Below are positions 1-6,859 of a DNA stretch of 19,872 bases, in pieces. The notes beneath the pieces are model-generated. The model was not told where the DNA came from, ran no database searches, and saw only the letters and a list, made by a program, of their open reading frames with translations. The stretch is from JAADHY01 sp964428935. GTDB taxonomy: Bacteria > Planctomycetota > Planctomycetia > Planctomycetales > Planctomycetaceae. The position numbers were made by a program, and so were the translations under genes. Where the stretch lies: contig CAYSAG010000069.1 of assembly GCA_964428935.1 (NCBI GenBank), forward strand, positions 1-19,872. Reading direction: 5' to 3'. How positions within the stretch are numbered: position 1 is the stretch's first letter; every line of letters starts with the position of its first letter.

Positions 1-302
1 TCCATCAGGTAGACCCGATCCCACTCTTGCGGCAAGAACACTTCGACGGTCGGATTGAACGCCCGAAAGTGACCGGCCAGACGACGCCCGATCTCACGAA
101 GATGGGAACCGCTTCCGTGGTCCCCCACTCCTCACCGCTCCCCTGACTGCTGGACGCCAGCCAGGTCGACCACGTGCTCGAAACCGCCATCTCTCACAAT
201 TGCGAGGACACTCCCAAGGCTCGATCCATTCCGCATCTGCACCAGACCAACGGCCGATCCGAACAAAGACTTTCCCGGGGCCCCGATTCCGGTGTAGCAC
301 GC
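1..302 (-). pseudogene. Unrecognised broken minus-strand reading frame, cut by window edge
   Basis: Reading the minus strand from 302 down to 1, one frame is open except for a single TGA at 132-134. The upper part reads like protein (VLAIVRDGGFEHVVDLAG within it). After the stop the frame continues as GDHGSGSHLREIGRRLAGHF and then FNPTVEVFLPQEWDRVY to the window edge. A GTG at 126-128 could restart translation. I do not recognise a family. The stretch has a base composition unlike the genes to the right: GATC occurs about five times in 430 bases, whereas none was seen in the last 10 kb. It could be a decayed gene, the start of a real gene running off the left edge from the GTG, or a chance open frame. 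No ribosome-binding site is convincing. The call is weak. Confidence 0.2.
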
Positions 303-430
303 TTAGCCCGCCCCCCCAGGATCAGCTCCCTTGCAGAGCGGCTCCGTACAAGAAAGTGAGACCAGACGACATGGAGTTGCCCACGTACACATCCAAACGC
401 CTGCTCTCTACCCGCGCTTAGTTTATCCCC

Positions 431-461
431 GTCCACAATGGACGCAACAAGTTTTGTGGAC
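431..461. terminator. Hairpin downstream of lptF-like gene
   Basis: GTCCACAA at 431-438 pairs perfectly with TTGTGGAC at 454-461 around a 15-base loop. It lies about 40 bases past the stop of the minus-strand permease gene, where a terminator is expected. There is no clear T-run after it in the minus direction, so a standard intrinsic terminator is not certain. An operator or a chance dyad is possible. Confidence 0.3.
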
Positions 462-500
462 CGGTACCGTTTGCGTCAATGCGTTCGAGGGACCGCTCCG

Positions 501-1679
501 TCAATGCTTCATGACCCGCCGAAGCACCACGAGCCCCAAAGCGACAATCAACACGTCACCCAGCCACATGGCCACGGCCGGGTTGGCCGCTCCGGTCTTG
601 CACAGGTTCATGGTCAGCAGGACGAGCGGGTAGTAGAGCAGCAGGATTGGCAGGAAGACCAACAGGAAGTTGGTCAGGAACTGCCGGCGGGCTTGCAGAA
701 TGGAGAACGGACTGCCCAGCAGGACGAAGCAAAAGCAGCTGACCGCCAGGGCGAAGCGGCTGTGGACCTCGGTCAGGTAGCGTGCCTCCTGCGAGTCTCG
801 GACCTCCAGCTCCGACCGGTACCGGCGAAAGTCCTCAGACACGAACTGGTCAAACTCGCCGGTAGCCAGAATCAGCGCCGCTTCCGCAGCGACCTGCTCC
901 TGCAGGGTCTGTCGGCTGGTCCGGAGTTCGTCCAGCTTCTGCTGAATGGTCGCCAGGCTCATGTGGCGAACCTTTGTTCGTCGCAGCTTGTTCGGCAGCG
1001 GGAAAGCGTACTCCGCGTGCTCCAACCACACCGTGTCCTGCCCGAGGATGTCGGCGTACACACCGGAGAAGTGCAGCAAGACCTGCTGCTGGTCCAAGTC
1101 GAAGCTGACGGTCCCCTCCCGAGCCTGAACAATCAGTTTTTCCTTGCCGTCGGCCACGTAGCGGATTGTCGGCCGGAGCAGCGTTCGGCCTCGGACACCC
1201 ATGACGGTAATTTCCAATCCCGGAGCCCACCCGGTCAGTTGCCCTTGCGCTTTCAGCCGCTCCAAGAAAATGTCTTCCATCAACGAAGTGACCGCCTGTT
1301 GAATTTTCCGAACCGACAGGGGAATGACTTGGTCGGTCATCAAGAACGAGCAGACGCTCAGCACGAGACTGAGCAAGAAGGACGGCCACAAAATCGACAG
1401 CACGTTGATCCCGGCAGCCTTGGCCGCGGTCACTTCCTGGTCGCTGGCCATTCGGCCGTAGACGACACACACGCTCAAGAGAAATGTAGCCGGAATCGTA
1501 AACGGCAACAAACTGGGAACCACCCACGGCAGAATCTGCAACACCTGAAGCGGCCCCAGCCCGGACTGTCGGACTTGGTCGAAGGCCCCAACGAAGGTCA
1601 ACAGCACGGTCAGCACGCTCAGCAGTACGCTGAAGACCTTCAGCAGTTCCACCACAATGTACCGATGCAGCAGCTTCAC
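501..1679 (-). CDS. LptF/LptG (YjgP/YjgQ) family lipopolysaccharide export permease
   Basis: This is an inner-membrane permease subunit of the LptB2FG-type transporter, which extracts lipopolysaccharide from the inner membrane and feeds it to the periplasmic bridge. The 392 residues match the usual family length of about 360-400. The architecture is typical: three N-terminal membrane segments (about 13-33, 48-74 and 93-114), a periplasmic beta-rich domain (about 120-300), and three C-terminal segments (about 309-322, 337-358 and 370-387). The motif MASDQEVTAAKAAGI at 77-91 is the family's cytoplasmic coupling-helix region after segment 2. A Gln/Glu-rich helix (about residues 245-270) sits late in the periplasmic part. 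The start is a GTG at 1677-1679 with GGAG about 10 bases upstream. LptF and LptG cannot be told apart from one copy, so no symbol is given; no partner is in the window. It lies downstream of rodA on the same strand, but a 582-bp repeat-filled gap argues for separate transcripts. Unlike the right-hand genes it shows little avoidance of GAT/ATC. Confidence 0.9.
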   Translation of the reverse strand: MKLLHRYIVVELLKVFSVLLSVLTVLLTFVGAFDQVRQSGLGPLQVLQILPWVVPSLLPFTIPATFLLSVCVVYGRMASDQEVTAAKAAGINVLSILWPSFLLSLVLSVCSFLMTDQVIPLSVRKIQQAVTSLMEDIFLERLKAQGQLTGWAPGLEITVMGVRGRTLLRPTIRYVADGKEKLIVQAREGTVSFDLDQQQVLLHFSGVYADILGQDTVWLEHAEYAFPLPNKLRRTKVRHMSLATIQQKLDELRTSRQTLQEQVAAEAALILATGEFDQFVSEDFRRYRSELEVRDSQEARYLTEVHSRFALAVSCFCFVLLGSPFSILQARRQFLTNFLLVFLPILLLYYPLVLLTMNLCKTGAANPAVAMWLGDVLIVALGLVVLRRVMKH

Positions 1680-1856
1680 GTTGCAGCCACTCCGGCAGTC
1701 CGCCCCAACCGTTTCGTTCGGCCGTTCGTTCCCGTGTGTGTTCCGTCGAACCGTTCTTTCCTTCCACCCCGGGTCGAAAGCGGCGACGGCGCTCCTAGTA
1801 GACCCTCATTTGGCGAAAAACGTCGACAACGTTCGCGCTTTCGTCGGGCGAACTTC

Positions 1857-1916
1857 TGGAGTGCGGCGGTCTTCTGCCGCTCTGGATCCAAAGCGGTGCA
1901 GGAGCACCGCACCCCA
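1857..1916. repeat. Cloverleaf-like palindromic element
   Basis: Outer arms GGAGTGCGG (1858-1866) and CCGCACCCC (1907-1915) pair with one mismatch. They enclose two small hairpins. The first is GCGGC (1863-1867) with GCCGC (1876-1880). The second is GCGGTGC (1893-1899) with GCACCGC (1904-1910) around the loop AGGA. The arms overlap, so alternative folds compete. This layout of an outer stem with two inner stems resembles short non-coding palindromic repeats that I recall as common between genes in planctomycetes and verrucomicrobia; that recollection is unverified. Only one copy is visible in this window. Confidence 0.5.
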
Positions 1917-1937
1917 AAGCGCGTCCGCGTAGGGATA

Positions 1938-1956
1938 CCAAGGGCGGAGTCCTTGG
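1938..1956. repeat. CCAAGG hairpin
   Basis: CCAAGG (1938-1943) and CCTTGG (1951-1956) are perfect inverted arms around the loop GCGGAGT. It sits 22 bp from the cloverleaf-like element and is probably part of the same repeat cluster. It is too short to be persuasive alone. Confidence 0.35.
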
Positions 1957-2034
1957 CTAGGCTCTTTGCGGTCAAGATGCGCGCAACGTGCGCCCATGAT
2001 TTGAACGCCGTAACTCGTCACGCTCTCTTCGGTT

Positions 2035-2061
2035 GTGGAGCAAGCAGGATGCTTGCTCCAC
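2035..2061. repeat. Perfect 12-bp hairpin, GGA loop
   Basis: GTGGAGCAAGCA (2035-2046) and TGCTTGCTCCAC (2050-2061) are exact reverse complements around a three-base GGA loop. This is the strongest hairpin in the window. It lies about 200 bp past the rodA stop on the minus strand and could act in transcription termination or RNA stability, although no T-run follows on either strand. Its GGA-containing loop resembles that of the hairpin at 1893-1910, which suggests a shared type of repeat. Confidence 0.55.
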
Positions 2062-2261
2062 GTTAGGTCAAAGCCGAAAGCAAGGTCAAGACGAGTTGCT
2101 TGGGCAACGACCGGTGAGAACCTAGCCCTTGGCCGCGCTGGGGTCTCAACGCGGGCCTTGGGTTTCGCAGCTTGTCGGGTCTGGCCGGGCAGACGTCGGC
2201 GGTTCCAGACGGTGACAAAGGGAAAGCTGCTGGCCGCAAGTCGGCTGTTCCTGCGGTCGAG

Positions 2262-3434
2262 CTACTGTTTTTCGCCAAAGCGGAACGGCTCGGGCGTGAC
2301 TTCGTAGCCCGGGCGCATGCCGACGTTCGTCAACAGGCCGAGTGCCAAGCAGGTGCTCACCAGGCTCGAACCGCCGTAGCTCACCAGCGGCAGCGTCATG
2401 CCGGTGATTGGCATCAGCCCGACTGTCATGCCGGTGTTGATGATTGTTTGGGCGGCCAAGAGGGTGACGACGCCGACGGCCAGGAGTCGGCCGAAGGGTT
2501 CCCGCGTTGCTGCCGCGACCAGCAAGCCGCGAGCGAACAACACGACGTACAAGGCAAAGGTCAGCAGGCAGCCGACCAGCCCCCAGCGCTCGCCGATTAA
2601 GCAAAAGACGAAGTCCGTCCGAGCGGCCGGCAGGTGGTAGGCCGACGGTTCCAGCGTGGCCGGCCCGGTCAACGCACTTCCCCAAACTCCGCCCATGGCC
2701 AGCACGCGTTTGGACTGGTGAAGGTGGTAGCCGTCTCCGCGTGGAGTCGGTCCGCCGTCTTTTTGCAAGAACAGCGTCACGACCCGCGACTTCTGCTCGG
2801 CACTCATGCCCCACCACAGCAGTGGCGAGCAGGCGACTCCCAACAGACACACCAGCGCCAGGTGTCGCGGCCGGGCTCCCGCCGCGAACAGCATGGCAAA
2901 CAACACGGGAACAAACAAAAGAGCCGTCCCCAGGTCGGGCTCACGCAGCACCAAGCCGACCGGCACCAGCGTCAACAGAAACGGGACCAGAAGTCCGGTC
3001 AGGCGGCGGTAGTTTTCGCGGTACATGAGGTAGTGGGCCAGAGCGAAAATGTAGGTCAGCTTCGCCAGCTCGGAGGGCTGCAGACTGACCGGCCCCAGTG
3101 GGATCCAGCGGTGAGCTCCGTTTCGACTGGGCATGAAGTACACGACGACCAGCAGCAGCAGGCTGAGCCAGAAGGCCGGGTAGCTCCACGCCCGCAAGAC
3201 TCGGTAGGGGGGAACGGTGGCTGCGACCAGCGCAGCCAGCCCGAGCAGCGTCCAAACAAACTGTCGGGCAACCAGCGGGTTTCGACCCGCCAGGTCGTCG
3301 CCGCGCGCAATGGCCGACAGCCCGACCAGCATGAGCAGGACGGCACAGACCGGAATCGACCACGGAATTCGACTTGCCCAGTCCTTCAGGCTCAACGACG
3401 CTTTCCTTGCGGCCGGTTCGGTGCTTCTGCCCAC
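2262..3434 (-). CDS. rodA: RodA/FtsW (SEDS) family peptidoglycan glycosyltransferase
   Basis: This integral membrane enzyme polymerises lipid II into glycan strands, normally with a partner class B penicillin-binding protein. RodA serves elongation and FtsW division. The 390 residues and roughly ten hydrophobic segments fit the family. Signature motifs are visible: RWIPLGPVSLQPSE at 109-122, REPDLGT at 164-170, HQSKRVLAMGG at 239-249, and PITGMTLPLVSYGGSS at 342-357. The catalytic aspartate of the large extracellular loop is D274 in LPAARTDFVF; the T-D-F context is closer to RodA than FtsW, so I favour RodA. No PBP2, mreBCD or division genes are adjacent to settle this. The start is GTG at 3432-3434 with a weak AGGT upstream; a later start is possible but would shorten the N-terminal cytoplasmic segment. 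It is divergent from the rhomboid gene across 253 bp that contain a nested dyad. Confidence 0.88.
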   Translation of the reverse strand: MGRSTEPAARKASLSLKDWASRIPWSIPVCAVLLMLVGLSAIARGDDLAGRNPLVARQFVWTLLGLAALVAATVPPYRVLRAWSYPAFWLSLLLLVVVYFMPSRNGAHRWIPLGPVSLQPSELAKLTYIFALAHYLMYRENYRRLTGLLVPFLLTLVPVGLVLREPDLGTALLFVPVLFAMLFAAGARPRHLALVCLLGVACSPLLWWGMSAEQKSRVVTLFLQKDGGPTPRGDGYHLHQSKRVLAMGGVWGSALTGPATLEPSAYHLPAARTDFVFCLIGERWGLVGCLLTFALYVVLFARGLLVAAATREPFGRLLAVGVVTLLAAQTIINTGMTVGLMPITGMTLPLVSYGGSSLVSTCLALGLLTNVGMRPGYEVTPEPFRFGEKQ

Positions 3435-3486
3435 GGGACCTACTCAAGGGCAGCGACAGGGGAAGAACCCGAGGCTGCGGCCTGCG

Positions 3487-3545
3487 AGTGCCCGCTCGTC
3501 GCCCGTGCCGGCGGTCTTGCGTCGGCAGGCCGCGGGCACTATTTA
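3487..3545. promoter_or_regulatory. Nested dyad with possible plus-strand promoter, rodA/rhomboid divergent spacer
   Basis: AGTGCCCGC (3487-3495) and GCGGGCACT (3532-3540) are perfect 9-bp inverted arms. Inside them TGCCGGCG (3506-3513) pairs with CGTCGGCA (3520-3527), with one G-T wobble, around GTCTTG. The distal arm runs straight into the AT-rich TATTTAT. A weak sigma70-like pair, TTGCGT (3517-3522) and TATTTA (3540-3545) with 17 bp between, would point at the rhomboid gene and be covered by the dyad. That would suit an operator or a structured leader. The dyad is seen directly; the promoter role is inferred. Confidence 0.35.
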
Positions 3546-3687
3546 TCCGATTTTCCGTTGCGTGGGAACAGCGAGTTTCGTGAAAGGACGTGGACGGTCC
3601 GATCTGGTCAGCGAGCGCCGCAGGCCCGTTCTGTCACCGGGGCGGCGAGGGTGAGTTCGTTTTGTGCGGTGCAGGAGACGTTGTCTA

Positions 3688-4956
3688 ATGAGCCGACGGC
3701 AAGCAATTGGCCGCCGAATTCAAAAGGCCTGCGAAGCTCACCCCGTCACGACGCTGCTCATTCTCACGTCCGTCTGCCTGTACGCGGCGGTCGAGCTGAC
3801 GCAGACGCTGCACGGAGTCGGCTTTGAGGACGCTTTGCGGCAGTGCGGCGGCGTGTCCGTGTTGACCGTCCGTGGACTGCCTCAGCTTTACGGGCCGCTG
3901 GACCTGTGGGACGGCCAGTTCCTGCGAGTTTTCGTGAGCGCGTTCCACCACGGCGGGCTTTTCCACCTGGCCATGAACGGACTGGCCATTGCCTTTTGCG
4001 GCGGGCTGCTCGAAAGCCGCCTGGGCTCGACTCGGTACTTGGCCTTCGTGCTTGCCGCCACGGCGGTGTCGTTCTTGCCCGAGTACTTGCGGCAGCAGGT
4101 GGCGGTGGGCCTGTCGGGCGTGGTGTACGCAATGTTCGGCCTGCTGCTGGTCTTGCGTCGTCACGACCGACCGTTGGCTCACGTCGTGACGGACCAATTG
4201 GTGAGACTGGCCCTGGGCTGGTTGGTCTTGTGCTTCGTGTTGTCTTACTTTCGCGTCTGGCTCATTGCCAATGGAGCTCACGTCGCTGGACTGGCCTACG
4301 GCTGGACGGTCGGTTGGGTCTTTTACGACCGACCGGCGCGGTCGGCCTGGGCGCGACGAGCCTTTCTGGCCGCTCACGCCCTCATTCCGGTCGGGTTCTA
4401 CTTTGTAACCCATCCAGTGTGGGTGGGTCGGTACCAGTGGTACGTCGGCCTGTACCACCAGGACGAACCCGAAGTGTACGTGGAACGGCTGGCCCGAGCC
4501 GTCCGTCTGGACCCCGGGCTGACGCAGGCTTGGGAGCAGCTGACCATGGCCTTCTTGAGAGAAGGCGAGGTTTGGAAAGGCTGGCGCACGCTGCTGAACG
4601 CGCTGAAGCTGAACCGGTCGGACGAGCAACTGGTGCGGTTGGCGCGGCTGGTGTGGCAGCAATTGTCGCGGCCGGCCGAAACTGAGCATGCACTTCGAAT
4701 CTTGGGCGAGGTTTTCGGGGCCGAGAAGACGGCGTGGGTGGAACGGCTGAAGTTGTTCGAGTTCGACGACCGGCGCTGGCCGCTCGGGTTGCCCGTCTTG
4801 GCTGGACCGGCCGTGCGCTGGCTGCCGAGCGAGCTCCGCTACGACGGCTGGCGTGAGCTGCTCGACGACTCGTTGCTCGGACGGACGGCGACGCGGCGGG
4901 CGCTCGGCGTCGACCCGGAGGCTCCCGACAGCGCTTGCGAGGGCGTTTCGATTTGA
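3688..4956 (+). CDS. Rhomboid-family intramembrane serine protease with C-terminal TPR-like domain
   Basis: This is a membrane-embedded serine protease that would cleave transmembrane substrates within or near the membrane; the substrate is unknown. The rhomboid core occupies about residues 20-215. H93 and N97 lie in FHLAMNG, the nucleophile S143 in GLSG (141-144), and the catalytic H198 in NGAHVAGLAYG, so the Ser-His dyad and oxyanion-hole residues are intact. A seventh hydrophobic segment lies at about 225-245. A soluble tail then runs to residue 422. Residues 263-345 look like TPR-type helix pairs (ERLARAVRLDPGLTQAWEQL, then LNALKLN), suggesting protein binding. The start is ATG at 3688 with AGGAGA about 10 bases upstream. 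A GTG at 3664 in frame lies before that site and would add only MRCRRRCL. The CoA-disulfide-reductase gene follows after 135 bp on the same strand and may be co-transcribed, but no functional link is evident. Confidence 0.87.
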   Translation: MSRRQAIGRRIQKACEAHPVTTLLILTSVCLYAAVELTQTLHGVGFEDALRQCGGVSVLTVRGLPQLYGPLDLWDGQFLRVFVSAFHHGGLFHLAMNGLAIAFCGGLLESRLGSTRYLAFVLAATAVSFLPEYLRQQVAVGLSGVVYAMFGLLLVLRRHDRPLAHVVTDQLVRLALGWLVLCFVLSYFRVWLIANGAHVAGLAYGWTVGWVFYDRPARSAWARRAFLAAHALIPVGFYFVTHPVWVGRYQWYVGLYHQDEPEVYVERLARAVRLDPGLTQAWEQLTMAFLREGEVWKGWRTLLNALKLNRSDEQLVRLARLVWQQLSRPAETEHALRILGEVFGAEKTAWVERLKLFEFDDRRWPLGLPVLAGPAVRWLPSELRYDGWRELLDDSLLGRTATRRALGVDPEAPDSACEGVSI

Positions 4957-5091
4957 AAGGCTTCGGGAGCCCGCGGGCTTGGCTTCTCCACTCCACGCCG
5001 TTGCGACTCAGCAGCGCAGCGCCGACGCCGGCGGCCTTTGCTGGGCAGACGGCGTCTGAGCGGAAAAGAAGGAAAAAAGGGAGCAACAGAA

Positions 5092-6744
5092 ATGAAGCTG
5101 GTCGTTGTTGGCGGCGTGGCAGGTGGGGCCAGTGCAGCGGCCCGAGCGAGACGTTTGTCGGAAGACGCCGAAATTGTGGTGTTCGAGCGGGGCGAGCACC
5201 CGTCGTTTGCCAACTGCGGGCTTCCCTACTACGTGGGCGGTGTCATTGCTCAGCGGAGCCAGCTGCTGGTCGCTCCGCGAGAGCGGCTCGAGAAGTGGTA
5301 CGGTCTGGACGTACGGACCCGGCACGAAGTCGTGGCCATTGACCGAGCTGCCAAGAAGGTGCGGGTTCGGAACCTGGCGACGGGCAGCGAGTACGAAGAG
5401 ACGTACGACAAACTGGTGCTGGCGCCGGGAGCCGTTCCGGTGCGTCCGCCCATTCCCGGGGCCGAGCTGCCGGGAGTGCATTACTTGCGGAGCTTGGAGG
5501 ACGTCGACCGTCTGCACGAAGCCGTCTCGCGCGGAGCCAGCCGGGCCGTCGTCATTGGTGCCGGTTTCATTGGTCTGGAAGTGGCCGAGAATTTGGTGCG
5601 TCGCGGCGTGGAAACGACCGTCGTCGAGCTGCTCGACCAAGTGCTGCCTCCGTGGGACCGCGAAATGACCGTTCCCATTGCTCGGGCATTGGTCGACCAC
5701 GGCGTTCGGCTGCGGTTGTCGGTTTCGGCTGACCGAATTGAGCAAACGGACGACCGGCTGCAGGTCACGCTGGCTTCGGGCGAGCGTTTGGAAGCCGACC
5801 TGGTGGTCATGTCGGTCGGCGTCCGCCCCAACACCGAGCTGGCTCGGAAGGCCGGACTGGAGCTAGGGCCGACGGGGGCCATTCTGGTCAACGAACACAT
5901 GCAAACCAGCGACCCGGACATTTACGCGGTCGGGGACGCCGTGCAAGTGGTTCAGTTCGTGTCCGGACAACCCGCCCACATTCCGCTGGCCGGGCCGGCC
6001 AACCGGCAAGGACGAATTGCCGCCGACCACATTTTCGGACGCGACAGCCGCTTTCGCGGAACACAGGGCACGTCCATTGTCGGACTGTTTGGCCGGCAGA
6101 TTGCTCTGACCGGCCTGAGCGAGAAGGCGGCCCAGCGAGCGGGACTGTCGTACGAAAAGGTCTACATTCACCCGCTCCACCACGCCGGCTACTACCCCGG
6201 AGCGGAACCAATGACGTTGAAGCTGCTGTTCGACCCGGCCGACGGGCGGGTCCTGGGTGCTCAGGCCGTCGGCGGTCAAGGCGTCGACAAGCGAATCGAC
6301 GTGCTCAGCGTGGCCGTCCAGGCGGGCCTGACCGTCTTCGACCTGGAAGAAGCCGAACTGGCCTACGCTCCGCAGTTCGGCTCAGCCAAGGACCCGGTCA
6401 ACATGCTCGGCTTCGTGGCCGCCGGCGTGGTCAGGGGAGACCAGCCCGTGTTTCACGCAGACCAGTTGCGTCAGCCCCTGCCCGACGACGTGGTTCTGCT
6501 CGACGTCCGCACTGCGCCGGAGTTCGCGGCCGGCACCATTCCCGGCTCGCTGCACATTCCGCTTCACGAATTGCGGGACCGGCTGAACGAACTGCCCAAA
6601 GACAAGCGAATTGTCGTGTTTTGCAAAGTGGGGTTCCGCGGCTACCTGGCCACTCGCATTCTGCTGCAGCGAGGCTTTCGGGCTGCGAACCTGAGCGGCG
6701 GTTACTGGACCTACCAGCACGTGTGCGGCGAGTACCCGAGCTAG
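5092..6744 (+). CDS. CoA-disulfide reductase / persulfide reductase with C-terminal rhodanese domain
   Basis: This FAD- and NAD(P)H-dependent flavoenzyme is of the CoADR-Rhd type, known to reduce CoA disulfide, CoA persulfide or polysulfide in the cytoplasm for thiol redox balance or sulfur metabolism. The 550 residues match characterised fusions of about 550. The FAD-binding motif VVVGGVAGGASAAARAR is at 4-20. The single redox cysteine C42 lies in SFANCGLPYYVGG, the CoADR pattern rather than the CxxxxC of disulfide reductases. The second nucleotide-binding motif VVIGAGFIGLEVAENL is at 153-168, the FAD motif DIYAVGDA at 276-283, and the dimerisation-domain signature AYAPQFGSAKDPVN at 424-437. 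The rhodanese domain spans about 455-548 with C511 in the active loop CKVGFRG. The start is ATG 5092, with GGGAG about 10 bases upstream. Every Asp codon is GAC and nearly every Ile codon ATT. Which sulfur substrate is physiological cannot be told from sequence. Confidence 0.92.
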   Translation: MKLVVVGGVAGGASAAARARRLSEDAEIVVFERGEHPSFANCGLPYYVGGVIAQRSQLLVAPRERLEKWYGLDVRTRHEVVAIDRAAKKVRVRNLATGSEYEETYDKLVLAPGAVPVRPPIPGAELPGVHYLRSLEDVDRLHEAVSRGASRAVVIGAGFIGLEVAENLVRRGVETTVVELLDQVLPPWDREMTVPIARALVDHGVRLRLSVSADRIEQTDDRLQVTLASGERLEADLVVMSVGVRPNTELARKAGLELGPTGAILVNEHMQTSDPDIYAVGDAVQVVQFVSGQPAHIPLAGPANRQGRIAADHIFGRDSRFRGTQGTSIVGLFGRQIALTGLSEKAAQRAGLSYEKVYIHPLHHAGYYPGAEPMTLKLLFDPADGRVLGAQAVGGQGVDKRIDVLSVAVQAGLTVFDLEEAELAYAPQFGSAKDPVNMLGFVAAGVVRGDQPVFHADQLRQPLPDDVVLLDVRTAPEFAAGTIPGSLHIPLHELRDRLNELPKDKRIVVFCKVGFRGYLATRILLQRGFRAANLSGGYWTYQHVCGEYPS

Positions 6745-6832
6745 CCGGTGCTGGAAAACCGGTCGACGCACACACGCCGCGAAGCCCGCGCGTGCGCTCG
6801 ACGTCTCCACCCGGTGACACGTCCAGCCGGTC

Positions 6833-6851
6833 TGGCGGTGCAAGGCCGCCA
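6833..6851. terminator. Hairpin between convergent genes
   Basis: TGGCGG (6833-6838) and CCGCCA (6846-6851) pair around TGCAAGG. It sits in the 115-bp gap between the stop of the reductase gene (plus) and the stop of the PpiD-like gene (minus), the right place for a shared terminator. There is no T-run on either side, so the intrinsic-terminator reading is tentative. Confidence 0.35.
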
Positions 6852-6859
6852 AAGCGCGC

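Larger units (their letters stand above)
1680..2261. other. 582-bp spacer holding clustered palindromes, no convincing gene
   Basis: The spacer lies between rodA and the lptF-like gene. Several reading frames cross it, but none has recognisable protein character, and their residues are mostly translations of palindromes. At least three separate inverted-repeat elements (1857-1916, 1938-1956 and 2035-2061) lie within about 200 bp. A fourth, looser region at 2115-2165 has short matching arms (TGAGA with TCTCA, and CCGCG with CGCGG). Contexts such as GATC, GATA and GATG are common here, in contrast to most coding regions of the window. The minus-strand promoter for the permease gene should lie here, but I could not single out a -35/-10 pair. 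Confidence 0.6.

Noticed and set aside
1806..2021. Small minus-strand frame of 71 codons in the repeat-rich spacer
   Set aside because: It spans the palindromic repeats and is probably their translation; no ribosome-binding site or family was found.
438..2066. Long open frame on the plus strand, antisense to the lptF-like gene
   Set aside because: It is opposite a clear membrane-protein gene, has Gln/His/Arg-rich shadow composition and no recognisable domain.
4968..4979. Palindrome AGCCCGCGGGCT after the rhomboid gene as a terminator
   Set aside because: There is no usable loop and no T-run, and 12-bp GC palindromes occur readily at this composition.
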